From Eurosta solidaginis (lineage: Eukaryota > Arthropoda > Insecta > Diptera > Tephritidae), in NCBI RefSeq assembly GCF_040869045.1, contig NC_090321.1, forward strand, positions 137,383,689 through 137,447,688: a stretch of DNA of 64,000 nucleotides. The letters run 5' to 3'. The notes under the pieces were generated by a model. The model did not search any database and was not told where the DNA came from. It worked only from the letters and a program-made list of their open reading frames with translations. Below are positions 1 through 12,120 of this stretch, one piece after another. Position 1 is the stretch's first letter, and each line of letters begins with the position of its first letter. The position numbers and the translations under genes were made by a program.

Positions 1-2520
1 CATATCTAAACGATTTTTAAGATAAATATAAAATAAAAAATAGGTAGGTTCTTTGTGGGAGGATGCAAAGCTTCACGTTTTTTGTGGTCTGCATGTAAAA
101 ACTATGACTACGAATAACGTATTTCAAAAATATATGACGTAAACGTAACTATTTGATGAATTTTGAAGCTTCTAGCCGTAAAAAAGGGGCAAAAATGAAA
201 GTTTATATGAAGTATATAATATATATACCACCGATCTCTATGATTTTTTCAGACAACAATATATGCTATATACGTAAGCATTTTGTGAAATTTGAAGCTT
301 CTAGCTGTTAAAACGGGGCAGAAATTGCGCAAAGTTTCTTATCTGAACAATCGGTTGTATGAGATATATACTATGTATACCACCGATCTCAATGATTTTT
401 TCAGACATTAATATATGCTATATACGTAAGCAATCGGTGAAATTTGAAGCTTATAGCTTTTAAAATGGTGTAGAAATTGCGAAAAGTTTCTTATCTGAAC
501 AATCGGTTGCATGAGATATATACTATATATACAACCGATCTCTATGATTTTTTCAGACATCAATATATGCTATATACGTAAGCAATCGGTGAAATTTGAA
601 GCTTATAGCTGTTAAAATGGGGTAGAAATTGCGAAAAGTTTCTTATCTGAACAATTGGTTGTATGAGATATATACTATATATACAACCGATCTCTATGAT
701 TTTTTCAGACAACAATATATGCTATATACGTAAGCAATCGGTGAAATTTGAAGCTTATAGCTGTTAAAATGGGGTAGAAATAGCGAAAAGTTTCTTATCT
801 GAACAATCGGTTGTATGAGATATATACTATATATACAACCGATCTCTATGATTTTTTCAGTCAACAATATATGCTATATACGTAAGCAATCGGTGAAATT
901 TGAAGCTTATAGCTGTTAAAATGGGGTAGAAATTGCGAAAAGTTTCTTATCTGAACAATCGGTTGTATGAGATATATACTATATATACAACCGATCTCTA
1001 TGATTTTTTCAGACAACAATATATTCTATATACGTAAGCAATCGGTGAAATTTGAAGCTTATAGCTGTTAAAATGGGGTAGAAATAGCGAAAAGTTTCTT
1101 ATCTGAACAATCGGTTGTATGAGATATATACTATATATACAACCGATCTCTATGATTTTTTCAGTCAACAATATATGCTATATACGTAAGAAATCGGTGA
1201 AATTTGAAGCTTATAGCTGTTAAAATGGGGTAGAAATTGCGAAAAGTTTCTTATCTGAACAATCGGTTGTATGAGATATATACTATATATACAACCGATC
1301 TCTATGATTTTTTCAGACAACAATATATACTATATACGTAAGCAATCGGTGAAATTTGAAGCTTATAGCTGTTGAAATGGGGTAGAAATTGCGAAAAGTT
1401 TCTTATCTGAACAATCGGTTGTATGAGATATATACTATATATACAACCGATATCTATGATTTTTTCAGACAACAATATATGCTATATACATAAGTATTCG
1501 GTGAAATTTGAAGCTTCTAGCTGTTAAAATGGGGCTAAAATTTGCGAAAATATATTTATATATACTATATATATATACTATATATACCACCATATATATA
1601 CTATATATACCACCGATCTTTATGATTTTTTGAGACAACAATATATGCTATATACGTAAGCATTCGTTGAAATTTGAAGCCTCTAGCTCTTAAAATAGGG
1701 CAGTAATTACGAAAAGTTCCTTATCTGAACAATCGGTTTTTTCAGGCAACAATATGTGCAATATAAAAAAGTATATGGTGAAGTTTGAAGCTTCAATCTG
1801 TTAAATTGGGTAATATATTACAAAAATCCTCTTTTTCTGAAAAATCGGTTGTATGGAGGATATATGCTATAGTGGTCCGATCCGGTCGGTTCCGACAAAT
1901 GTCTAATCGGACACCCAAATACACCCGCTCACCAAATTTTATCAAGATATCTCAAAAATTGAGGGACTAGTTTGCATACAAACAGACAGACGGACAGACG
2001 GACATGGCTAAATCAACTCAGCTCTTCAACCTGATTATTTCGGTATACTTAATGGTGGGTCTATCTATTTTCCTTTAAGGACTTACAATTTTCGGTTTCG
2101 TGACGAAATTAATATACCATTTCAATTTCATGAAAGGTATAAAAATAGGTCTGCATGAAATATCTCTGACAATAAATCACTTATCTCAACAATATACAAC
2201 GTAAACGTAAGTATTTGTTGAAATTTGAAGCTCTTAGCCGTTAAAACGGGGGCAGAAATGACAGTTTGTATAGGGTACATAATATATATACCACCGATCC
2301 CTATGATTTTTTCAGTCAACAATATATGCTATATACGTAAACATTTGGTGAAATTTGAAGCTTCTCTCTGTTCAAATGGTGTAGAAATTGCGAGAAGTTT
2401 TTTATCTGAACAATCGGTTGTATGAGATATATACTATATATACCACCAATCTATAAAATTTTTTCAGAAAACAATGAATGCTCTATACGTAAGCATTCGG
2501 TGGAATTTTAAGCCCTTCAC
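1..2520. repeat. Dipteran interspersed repeat with internal satellite
   Basis: A composite noncoding repeat. It holds a long 152-bp tandem array (given separately), a degenerate unit at about 1,590-1,760, a spacer at 1,860-2,120 containing repeated CAGACGGA steps (about 1,980-2,005), and a second small cluster of the same unit at 2,210-2,510. Short open frames here are all explained by the repeat. I know similar non-coding blocks with a GACGGACA run from fly genomes, but I cannot name the family or prove its class. The left end lies outside the window. Confidence 0.6.
226..1560. repeat. 152-bp tandem satellite array
   Basis: The anchor GAAATTTGAAGCTT recurs at 287, 439, 591, 743, 895, 1047, 1199, 1351 and 1503. 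Eight intervals are exactly 152 bp, so the array is homogeneous with no phase slips. Each unit holds alternating TA-rich tracts (TATATACTATATATAC), a TTTTTTCAGAC motif and a CAATCGGTTGTATGAG motif. Units at the edges are more diverged than the central ones, as expected for unequal exchange. No coding potential is seen. Confidence 0.9.
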
Positions 2521-3225
2521 GCCCACAGACTAGTCCCTAAGAGTGGATGCCACACCTCATAATTCTATCTATCGTGGCGACGACTGTAAACCTCACTTAC
2601 CGGAAATGCTGGATCTCCGGTAAGGCAGTTTGAACAGTTCGCCACGACCTCCTACTAACATCCGAATTCTAGCTTAGTATCATACCAGGTACCATTTAAT
2701 CAAGTTGTAGAAACCCGAAGAAGGAACCCTTACTATCCTATTGTCATGATGACACTTGTCGACCAGACGAGCCCAAGCGGCGTTGCCATCATGACGGTCC
2801 CTGTCCTGTCAAAGGATGGAAATATGGATTGAGATTTGAAGGATAATGGGATTGGAGACAGGGAGATCTAAGAAAAAAGTAATAAAATTTAATAAAAGTA
2901 CTTAGAAGTGAAAAGTCGTGGGAAATGTGGGGAGTGAAAAGATAATCCGGCTATTCCGTTCCCACTGTCAATTGGTCATTTCCCTAATACTCACCGCCAC
3001 GTAACCTTACCACGCGCAAGCGCAGCACCTACAACAACCATGGTATTTAGCCCTGTATTATTAGCAATTCGGAAAATATCATCCAAATATTATTTATTAA
3101 CAATTCCTTAAATAAAAACTCTAACAGAAATACCCTAATGTTAATCTCGCAATCTGCTTATAAACTATACAAAAACTATGACTTCATCGAAAGCAATTAC
3201 AAAGTTAATTTCGCAAATTACTTAC
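2521..3225. other. Intergenic, no recognised gene
   Basis: I see no coding region or repeat that I can name here. A short inverted motif around CCGGAAATGCTGGATCTCCGG lies near 2,610. The stretch borders the 3' end of the RTE-like element. Confidence 0.4.
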
Positions 3226-3984
3226 TTACTTCCTTAATTGGCGCTTAACCGTCTAAACGGTTATGGCCGTCCAACAAGGCGCGCCAGTCGCTCCTTCGCT
3301 CCGCCAACCGGCGTCAATTGGTCACACCAAAGGAGTCGAAATCGTTTTCCACCTGGTCCTTCCAACGGAGTGAGGGCCGCCCTTTACCTCTGCTTCCATA
3401 GCCGGGTTCCGATAGGAACACTTTCTTGGCCGGAGCATCATCTTTCATTCGCATAGCATGGCCTAGCCAGCGCAGGCGCTGCGTTTTAATTCGCTGGACT
3501 ATGTTGATGTCTGCGTATATCTCGTACAGCTCATCATTAAATCTTCTTCGGTACTCGCCATCGCCAACGCGGAGAGGTCCATAAATCTTTTGAAGAACTT
3601 TTCCTCGAACACTCCCAAAACCGCTTCATCTGCTGTTGTCATGGTCCATGCTTCTGCCCCATAGAGAAGGACGGGTACGATAAGTGACTTGTAGAGTATG
3701 ATTTTCGTTCGCCGAGAGAGGAATTTACTTTTCAATTGCCTACCTAGTCCAAAGTAGCATTTATTGGCAAGATTGATTCTTCGCTGGATTTCAGTGCTGA
3801 TGTTGTTGCTAGTGTTGATGCTGGTTCCCAAATAAACAAAGTCTTTTACTATTTCGAAATTATGGCTACCAACAGTAGCGTGGTTGCCAAGGCACGTATG
3901 CGCTGACTCTTTTCTCTTTTCGCTAATTACCCTTAGAGAAATGTACACAACTACCATAATCCAAAAAATTTTCAAATAAAACAA
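3226..3984 (-). pseudogene. RTE-like non-LTR retrotransposon, 3' end of reverse transcriptase ORF
   Basis: The minus-strand frame 3,984-3,499 encodes the C-terminal part of a non-LTR reverse transcriptase. It shows the FVYLG motif, an EIQRRINLANKCYFGL stretch and a YGAEAWTM motif, the pattern seen after the catalytic palm in RTE-type elements. The reading continues in another frame to about 3,240 (RLRWLGHAMRM), so there is at least one frameshift. The 3' end has a GTAAGTAAGTAA-type tail at 3,235-3,221, and RTE elements typically end in short tandem repeats. The endonuclease and palm domains are missing: this is a 5'-truncated dead copy. Clade assignment rests on remembered motif patterns. Confidence 0.75.
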
Positions 3985-4635
3985 AGTTAAATACTATTCA
4001 TATATACTAATCGTATGCTGGCTAAAGCCAGTTCTAATCTTTCCTACTTCCCTAATGTATTATCCTACCAACACCTATCTTAAAATCTAAAGATGCAAAA
4101 TTCGTGTAAATCTCATTGGGGTCAGTGGCATAGTGAGGTTTTCTTACGCCCTTACGTTTTCTTAGGCGAGTATTAGCAGATGCTATCTGTGTTTTAATTT
4201 AAAAGGGATACATGATGAATACAACTCTACTATAGTCTATTAGTTTTCGTAATATGTTTGAGGTAAATGGTTTTTTATTTGTAAAATAAGAACGCCGATA
4301 AAACTAATTTCAATAAGGAAATCTACTCTTGCCCTTTTAAACAACCCATGAAAGATGTAAACTCTACATTCCACACTGTCTGATAACCTCTTTTTCAAGT
4401 TTTTGGTATGTGTTTTACACCGACTCCAACCGGTATATACCAAATGAATTTTTGGAGGGAATATTTTCATGACATTTTCGGGGGCTTTCTGAGTGACCCC
4501 CGGTTAAATAAAGTTTTGAAATAGGTTGTTATGAATATGAATAAAAGAATTTGAAGTCAGATGGTGTCTTATTATAAGTCCAAGAAATTTTATATGTGCA
4601 ATAAAACTTATAATAAAGTTATACTATATTATTAT
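3985..4635. other. Intergenic, no recognised gene
   Basis: AT-rich sequence without a convincing coding frame. The small minus-strand frame near 4,240-4,470 has no recognisable domain. Confidence 0.4.
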
Positions 4636-5092
4636 ATAGGCATTATCAACCGAGGCAATGAACCCACCTTTGTAAATGCTATTAGAGGGGAAGTTTTAGA
4701 TCTTAATCTGTGCAGCCATAATATGGCCAGCCGTCACTAACTGGCATGTTTCAGGAGAGGAGTCAATGTCGGAATACAAACACATTGTATTCGACATTGG
4801 TTACTTTCCGAAACACATGCCAGCTTTTAGAAATCCCAGGAAAACGAACTGGAATCTTTTCCGTTTTATTAGCGACCCGCAACCACCGTGCACGAGCTTG
4901 AGAAGGAAGCTGAACACCTCCACTCAGATGTTAAACCAGCTTTCAATGAGAGTTGCTCCCAAGGAAAGATACGTACACAACGCGATGTGCCTTGGTGGAA
5001 CAAAAACCTGGGGCAGCTAAGATGCCAGGCTAGGAAGCTGTTCAATAAAGCGAGAGCTACGGGCGACTGGGATTCATACAAAGTCGCTTTAA

Positions 5093-5211
5093 ATTAAAAA
5101 AAATGTAAGGCGCGATAACCTCCGAAGAAATTTTAGGCCGAGCTTCTCTTCCAATTTGCGTCGTGCTCCTTTTTAATTTTTTTTCCTACAAATTGGCCGG
5201 ACGCTTTAACA
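5093..5211 (-). mobile_element. SINE copy A, 5'-truncated, in LOA-1
   Basis: Only the 3' part of the SINE is present; the tRNA-derived head is missing. It is flanked by an 8-bp target duplication CGCTTTAA (5,085-5,092 and 5,212-5,219). Removing the insert keeps the LOA-1 frame continuous across the site, which supports the boundaries. The sense strand is minus and its 3' tail is T-rich. The copy is more diverged than the others. Confidence 0.85.
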
Positions 5212-5451
5212 TCTTACAATAAAGAACTTAGGAAATTTAAAAGGGCTACCTGGAGAGAACACTGTGAAAAGATTAATGATCTCCCAGAAGCGCTTCAACT
5301 ACAAAAGGCCCTTTCTAGAGATCACAGAAATGCAATTGGCACGTTAAAAAAAACAGATGGGCGCTACACCCCGCTGCCGGAAGAGACGAGCAAACTATTA
5401 CTCGAAACACACTTTCCTGACTGCACAGCAGGCTATCAATCACCACCCATA

Positions 5452-5922
5452 ATGGCAGATTCGCCAACCATCAGCGGTAATGAAAAAAGCCTAGTAACAA
5501 AGCTCACCACTGTGAAACGAGTGCAATGGGTTCTGTCTAATTTCAGCCCATTCAAGTCACCAGGACCGGAGTGGATCTACCCTTGTCTGTTACAGCAAGG
5601 GATAAATCATATAGCCCCAGTCCTATCCACTTTATATAAGGCATCACTACTGCTCTGCCATATCCCAAGCAGGTGGGCAGAGGTTAAGGTAGTATTTTTA
5701 CCAAAGCCAGGGAAACCCGACCAACTGCCCTCGTCGTATCGACCAATAAGACTGAGCTCGTTTCTCCTAAAAGGTATGGAGAAAATCTTAGATGAGCATA
5801 TCAGGGAGGTCAATCTAAATAAACTCCCTCTGTGTAGGAATCAGTTCGCCTACCGTTCAGGGAAATCCCCGGAGATGGCTATTCGTAGTCTCACGGTAAA
5901 AATCGAAGTCTCTAGAGTCTAA
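5452..5922 (+). pseudogene. LOA-1 reverse transcriptase, N-terminal half
   Basis: The frame holds the RT fingers and start of the palm: FKSPGPEWIYP (the usual D of PDG is changed to E), KVVFLPKPGKPDQ and SYRPIRLSSFLLKGMEK. Reading continues out of frame beyond 5,922 through DISGDFDN-like motif A, a damaged QGG/SP motif near 6,115 and GYADDLVI near 6,195. The two catalytic aspartates of YADD are still encoded, but the ORF is broken by several indels, so no working enzyme can be made. Confidence 0.75.
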
Positions 5923-6954
5923 AAATATAGCCCTCTGCAATTTTATTGATATATCAGGGGATTTCGATAACACAACACATCAAGCTATCGAACAAGCTAT
6001 GATTTACAAGGACATAAACCCTATAATAATTCGACGGGTGCTGTCCATGTTAAAGAGTAGAAAAATCCACTTGGAACTGGGAGGGACAACTGAATCAATC
6101 GCAGCCACAAGAGGATGTCCATCTCCTGTGGACCCTGGTCATAGATGACCTCCTTCAGATAATGAAAACCAAGGGATTTGACACACAAGGATATGCAGAT
6201 GACCTAGTTATTTGCATCACAGGGATGCACGAAAATACAATATCATATCGCATGCAACAAGCCCATTGAGACGTGGTGCGATACCAAAGGATTGTCTATC
6301 AATCATAACAAAACTGTTATAGTGCCTTTCACCCGGAGAAGGAAATTATCCATCCCAGAACCATCCCTGGGTGGGTACAAAAATACAATTCTCAATGGAG
6401 GTTAAATATCTAGAGGTCACACTGGATAGAACCCTCACTTGGAATGCTCATTTGGATGCTATCCTAAACAAGGCAACAAGAGCTTTCTTCGCCTGTACTC
6501 GTCTCTACGGCAAAACATGAGGATATGTCCAAAAATGGTATATTGGACATTTAATACTGTTGTAAGGCCAATAGTAGAAGGCCACGCAAATAAGGGCAAC
6601 AGCTAAACAAAGAAAACTGCATCGACTAGTTTGCGTTGGCATAACGCGTGCGATGAGAACCGCCCCTGCTGATGCACTTAGTGCTTTAGTGGGAATACCT
6701 CCCTTCCCTATTCTGATAGAGCAAGAGGCAACACTAGGCGCACTAAGACTTCCAAATATTTCTGAGTTGGAGGAAGGAAACTAGATAGGGCATATGAAAG
6801 TAATAAGAAAATTATTAGGAAACCCCTCATTACAAATGCGTGACGTAATGTCCCCTAAGCTCATTACCTCACAGAACTTTGAAGTGTCCATTGTGGACAG
6901 AACCCACTGGGAAATAGGGAGTCCTTATAACGACCCTGACTCAGAGGTCTGGTT

Positions 6955-7375
6955 TCACGGATGGATCGAAATTCGATGACGGAAGAACGGGAGCTGGCAT
7001 CTATGGGCCGAACTTCAATAAATCAAAACCAATGGGATGCTACCCCACCATATTTTAGGCAGAAATTCATGCAATAGAAGTCTGTGGTAGAGAATGTCTG
7101 CGGAGAGGCTCAACATCGAAGAGCATCTACATTATGTCGGACAGCCAGGTGGCCCTGCGTGCCTTGCAATCCTACACAGTTACATCTAACCTAGTGGATG
7201 AATGCACTGAAATCCTTAATGACCTGGGAACCAAAAACAAGGTTTGTTAGGATGGGTTTCCGGACATCAGGGACATGAAGGTTATGAACATGCAGATTAC
7301 CTAGCAAAGCAGAGTGCTACAGCAGCATTCTATGGTCCAGAGGCCTTTTGTGGACTTATACCAGGGAAACTATAA
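6955..7375 (+). pseudogene. LOA-1 RNase H domain remnant
   Basis: Starts with a TDGSKFDDG motif at about 6,955 (first catalytic Asp). An AEIHAIEVC helix with the catalytic Glu follows, then MSDSQVALRAL (about 7,135) with the next Asp, and a GHQGHEGYEHAD motif near 7,265-7,300. These are the standard RNase H landmarks in order. A stop and frameshifts interrupt it. In this family RNase H sits after RT and is thought to remove the RNA template. Confidence 0.7.
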
Positions 7376-7400
7376 GTAATTGGGAAACTAAACAATTCAG

Positions 7401-7703
7401 ATGTCACTGAATGGATTGCCCAGGGCAAAGGCAGGCCAAACTGTTTACACTTTCGGCAACGAAAGTATCAGCCAAACTCATTCATCTAAGCAGGTAGGAC
7501 CTAAAACTCTCAGTGGGTACTATACGGGACACTGCGGTCTACGATATCACCTAAGTGAATTAAATCTATCCGATACTCAAATTTGTCGTTTCTGTGAGCT
7601 GGATGATGAAACGCCGGTTCACATTCTCTGTGAATGCGTCGCTCTAGCTAGGCAGAGACTATCCCATCTAGGTGGTGGGACTCTTAATCCCTATGTGATA
7701 TGA
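7401..7703 (+). pseudogene. LOA-1 C-terminal Cys/His motif
   Basis: The last 40 codons hold CRFCELDDETPVHILCEC, a C-x2-C-x8-H-x3-C-type motif found at the C-terminus of LOA, R1 and I type ORF2 proteins and presumed to bind nucleic acid. The first part of this frame is a shifted reading of upstream coding sequence. The 3' tail of the element follows within about 130 bp. Confidence 0.6.
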
Positions 7704-7835
7704 AGTAAAAAGCCCGAAGAGGTACTTAGATACATCAAAAGCCTCCAGATACAAAATTAGGCCGAAAGGTCTTGCACAATAGGTCTGCACAAACGTCGCA
7801 GTGCTTTCAGACCTATTAATGATAATAATAATAAT

Positions 7836-8281
7836 GGTACACCAATCCTTATGCAACCTCGTTTTTATAACAGCTTATGTAAGCCTGATTTTGGGTGGCC
7901 TATATATAAGCCTTATATAAACGGTCCCAATACAGTAAGTAGTTTCTTTTAAAATTTCTAAAAAAAAACAGCTTAAAAAAGCTAAATCGCAAATTTTCAA
8001 GCTAAACGGAGGAAAAAAGGTAGATCTAGCTTGAAAAAAGCTAAACTGGCAACACTGTAAAACGTTCGCAGCTAGCAATTGATACTGAGATAGTCAAGAG
8101 TATTTGAAGTGCCACTCGCAAGTTTTTAAAAACATCTTCTCCATACGATGTTATAAAAGTAAGTAATTATAACGGAGTTTTAGGTTCAATTTCTTTTCTA
8201 GTGCGAATTAATATTTTGCAGTCACATATTTCGAGAAAAAGTTCTGTTTCATCGAAATCTGTATTATATAATTCACCCTAG
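7836..8281. other. Intergenic, no recognised gene
   Basis: No coding region or named repeat seen. Confidence 0.4.
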
Positions 8282-8930
8282 TTCTTATTCGTCGTTATTA
8301 TCCTTGCTTAACAAATCTCCAACGTCTAAGAGAAATACAAATTTAAAATTAAGGTCATTTAGTGGTGTAAATCTGGTACGTATTTCTTGTTGGAGACGAT
8401 CGAGAACATTTTTCATAACGCGAGAAATTTCACATTCTGCGGAAAGACCAATATCTCTAGACGATTCTCCTGGCATTTACCTTCTCACACGTTTTACTAT
8501 ATCAATATCCCATTTTTAACAAAGAGATTTCATTTTTTCTATTGCTTCTTTACAGAGAGTGTCTCGAATTTCGAATAGTTCAGTCGCTAATGATTTAAGC
8601 TCATGATACGCTTCTCTAAAATTCATCCCCGGATCTTGTAATCTGAGCTGAACACGACCAATCCTCTTAAGATTTCATACCAGAAATGAACTAATGTTAT
8701 GAAACTAAAATTCAGTATATTTTGCTACAGAACTATAGCTTCGCTTCTGGTGTTACTTGTGTTAGTGTCCTCTGCTAATTGTTCTAAGTGTTCTACTATT
8801 TCTCTAGCCCATCGACGATAACGCTAACCGCTTGTATTCTGGCGCTCCATCGTGCTCCAGATTCACGTTTGATAGTTTTTGTTAAAGCATTTTTTAGTAA
8901 TTCCCACCGTTACGTTGAATTGACCGTGAG
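8282..8930 (-). pseudogene. hAT-family transposase remnant
   Basis: Read on the minus strand from about 8,900 to 8,282 in shifting frames. It shows an altered RWSAR-type motif with an alternating helix region (RIQAV, IVDGLEKIVEHLEQ), a LVHFWYEILRRI-like segment, a helix starting MNFREAYHELKSL and finally ISRVMKNVLDRLQQEIRTRF followed by FKFVFLLDV. This order matches the middle part of zinc-finger-MYM/TTF-type hAT transposases. Several stops and frameshifts are present and no terminal inverted repeats were found nearby. Family assignment is from motif order only. Confidence 0.55.
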
Positions 8931-9084
8931 AAAAAAAGATATAAGTAGATATGCTTTCAATTATTCCACAACCTGTCGCAAGTGTTCCGGCTATATGCAT
9001 GCATTTTTTAGTATAGAAAATTTTTTGCAGAAATCAGTTATAATAAAAATACAAATTATCCACGAAGTTCTGCTTTGTGGACCA

Positions 9085-10075
9085 TTAGGCGCCCCCTGTG
9101 AGTAGCGCCAGGGCCTCGAGATATAGGCCAACACGTGGACCCGGGTACCCCTAGAATGTGTTTATAAAATATGAATACCAAATGAAAGCTGTTTATGAGT
9201 GCTTTAGTAGAGGGTAATTTTCATACCCCTGGGTGACTAGGGTCTCGAGATATTGGCGAAAACGTGGACCCGGGTACCCCTGGAATGTCTTTATAGAATA
9301 TGGATAACAAATGAAAGCTGGTGATGAGTGCTTTAGTAGAGGGTAATTTTCATACCCCTGGGTGGCTAGGGTCTCGGGACATAGGCCAAAACGTGGACCC
9401 AGGTACCCCTAGCATTTGTTTATAGGATATGGATATCAAATAAAATCTGTTGATGAGTGCTTTAGTAGAGGTGATTTTCATACACCTGGGTGACTAGGAT
9501 CTCGAGATATGGGCCAACATGTGGACCCGGGTACCCCTAGAATGTGTTTATAGGATATGGATATCAAATGAAAGCTGTTGATGAGTGCTTTAGTAGAGGT
9601 GATTTTGATACCCCTGGGTGACTAGGGTCTCGAAATATAGGCCAAAACGTGGACCCGGATGCTCCTAGAATGTGTTTTTACATTATGGGTATCAAATTGA
9701 AGCTGTTGCTGTATGCTTTAATACAGAACAAATTTTACACCGCTGGGTGACTAGGGTCTCGAGATATAAGCTAAAACATGGACCCGGATACACCTAGAAT
9801 GTGGTTTTACATTATGGGTATCAAATTGAAGCTGTTGATGTGTGCTTTAGTACAGAGTAAGTTTTACACCGCTGGGTGACTAGGGTCTAGAGATATCAAA
9901 TTGAAGCTGTTGATGTATGCTTTAGTACAAAGTAAGTTTTATGCCGCTGGGTGATTAGTGTCTCGAGATATAGGCCAAAACATGGACCCGGATACCCCTA
10001 CAATGTGTGTGTATTATGGATATCAAATGGAAGCTGTTGTTGAGAGCTTTAAAGCAATTTTCATTGTGATATTCT
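9085..10075. repeat. 128-bp tandem array
   Basis: The anchor GGGTGACTAG recurs (with small changes) at 9231, 9360, 9488, 9616, 9744, 9873 and 9949. Spacings are 129, 128, 128, 128 and 129 bp, then a truncated 76-bp unit. Each unit contains a GGTCTCGAGATATAGG block, a GTGGACCCGGGTACCCC block and a GATATGGATATCAAATG block. Related single units lie at 10,805-11,000, and in reverse orientation at about 38,750-38,940, so this is part of a dispersed family. Confidence 0.85.
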
Positions 10076-10199
10076 ATTTAGTCGCATCAACCTGGCAAAA
10101 CTGATAAATATGCATGGGAAGCCGCACCTATTTACATATCCATGTCCTATTCGATTTGCCTGAAATTTGGTATATAAATTTGCCTATATTAGTATATAC

Positions 10200-10594
10200 G
10201 ATGCTTTTTTCCGGGAAGTAGACCAGAGACAGACTGGGACTGGGATTAGGACTAGGACTGGGACTGAGACTAAGACTCGGAGCGGGACTGGGACTGAGGC
10301 TCGGAATGGGACTGGAACGAAATACATACCACCCTCTGGGCCTGGCAATAAGATATGAAGAAGAATGAGAAAAACTTGAGAGAAGAGAAAAGAGAGAAAG
10401 AGAATAGGACTGAGAAAAAGATAGAATGAGACGAAGAGGGAGATAGATGAAGCGAAAAATACGGAGGGAGAAGTGAATACAAAGTTTAGGAAAAGCGTTG
10501 AGGGGCGAGGGCAGAGTCAGACGGAAAAAGCGTATTAAAATGTATGCAGATAGACCAAATTTAGGGCAGAACAACGTGTGCCGGGTCTGCTAGT
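10200..10594. repeat. GGGACT-rich and purine-rich tract ending in a Helitron-like CTAG terminus
   Basis: 10,225-10,320 is a degenerate hexamer run (GGGACTGGGACTGAGACT type). 10,350-10,520 is strongly purine-rich. The block ends GCCGGGTCTGCTAGT, with CTAG at 10,590-10,593. Helitrons end 3' in CTRR and insert before T, and DINE-like Helitrons carry internal minisatellites, so a Helitron-type origin for 9.1-10.6 kb is possible. No strong hairpin was found just upstream of the end, which weakens the case. The apparent Ser/Pro-rich frame on the minus strand is just the repeat. Confidence 0.4.
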
Positions 10595-10804
10595 GTGTAT
10601 ATAAAAAAAGAAGGTAAGTAAGGACAAATGAAGTCTGTAAAATTTTTTTTCTATCTTATTTTTCTTACTTATTATTTTTGTTTTTAATATATATTTTAAA
10701 AGCCGTTTTTTTCTGGCGCGCAAAGCACGAGAACGGCCGAACCAATTGAGATTAAATTTTGAGCATAGATTTGGTGATGGCTCGACATGGTTATAGGCTA
10801 AAAA

Positions 10805-11040
10805 ACTGCAAAGATTTAGAAACGTTTTTGAGATATCGACCAAAATGTGGACAAGCATAACTCTATAATGTGTTCATACGATATGGGTATCAAACGATAG
10901 GCATTGACAAGGACATTAATGCAAGGTAGTTTTAATTTTGTTATCTTAGTTGGTTTGGGAGATATCGAAAATGTGGACCAGGGTAACCTCAGAAGATTTA
11001 TATACATATATTATGGGTATCAAAGAAAAGTTCTTGACGG
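10805..11040. repeat. Diverged units related to the 128-bp array
   Basis: Two diverged units with GAGATATCGACCAAAATGTGG (truncated wording: GATATCGACCAAAATGTGG) and GATATGGGTATCAAA blocks. They have the same block order as the 9.1-10.1 kb array and lie just 5' of the hexamer array. Confidence 0.6.
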
Positions 11041-11117
11041 TTACATCTATACAAAACCGTTTTTATTGAATATTTCTTATTTTTGGAGATATTAATGCAA
11101 ATATGAGGGTGAAGGTG

Positions 11118-11309
<192 letters not shown>

Positions 11310-12120
11310 TAGTGAGGGTGGAGTAGAATGAGAACGGGAGTTAGGGGAAGCAGCAGAGGGGAGAGGAATCAAAAGCGCCGGGAAAGGAGATGATAAATCG
11401 TACACCTGCATTTATTTACTTGCGATGGGGATTGCAATTTTGCCGTCTAATCATTATGTCATTGACTATAATGTCACTTTATCAGCTGTTATTCAAAAAA
11501 TACGAATTTAGTTTTAGACAATTCGTTACGATTTTCGGTTTGTTTGAAAGTTAATATTTGCGTATAAGTATTTTTTTACTTTTGTGAAAGTTTATGTAGC
11601 GAATGTGTGTGCATTTGAAAAATAACTTAAACTAATTACAATCTGTGAAAGTTAGTTTTTACGATTTGAAAAACGCCGAAAGTGCGAATGAGACTATCCC
11701 GGAAAACACCGCACAATCGTGCTTCATATCGTGTAGAAGAACGGGTGCGGGCATGATGCAATTACAAGGTGACTGACGCTGGCAGCTTACCTTTCTAATC
11801 CGCCATCTTGAACTCCCACTATGAAACTCAATTTGACTCTTTGCTAAACTACTTTCTCATTCAGAAGAAAAATTCTTTTAAAAACAATACAAATCTATTT
11901 TTTGGAGAAGTATGCAACGGCATACCTTTCTCCAATTCTATTTTGTGCTGACTTTTCTATCATTCAAACCTGTGACAATTCTAACAAAATAATTGTTTAT
12001 TCAACAAAATTATTGAAATTGCCAAATTTTCGGCGTTATATGATGATAAGATGTTTTATAATTTTAATAATAGCGATATATATCGTTTTAAATATGTTTT
12101 CACAGCTTTATTTACAGGAC
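11310..12120. other. Intergenic, no recognised gene
   Basis: AT-rich sequence with no convincing coding frame. The frame starting at 11,902 only becomes recognisable at its 3' end (see next entry). Confidence 0.4.

Larger units (their letters stand above)
4636..7835 (+). mobile_element. LOA-1: 5'-truncated LOA-like non-LTR retrotransposon
   Basis: The element runs plus-strand from the end of the endonuclease domain (about 4,640), through a linker with the VPWWNK motif, reverse transcriptase (about 5,400-6,550), an RNase H domain (about 6,955-7,375) and a C-terminal cysteine/histidine motif (about 7,585-7,640). It ends in a GATAATAATAATAAT tail near 7,815-7,835. RT followed by RNase H, with an SPGPDG-type RT motif, fits the LOA clade (Bilbo/LOA relatives); the I clade is the main alternative. 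Many frameshifts and stops show it is dead. A SINE fragment interrupts it at 5,093-5,211. No target duplication was found for the element itself. Confidence 0.75.

Noticed and set aside
3238..3456. Plus-strand Arg-rich 72-codon frame
   Set aside because: Antisense of the RTE-like ORF end.
10128..10574. Ser/Pro/Leu-rich 148-codon frame on the minus strand
   Set aside because: It is a direct translation of the GGGACT hexamer and purine-rich tracts; no independent coding signal.
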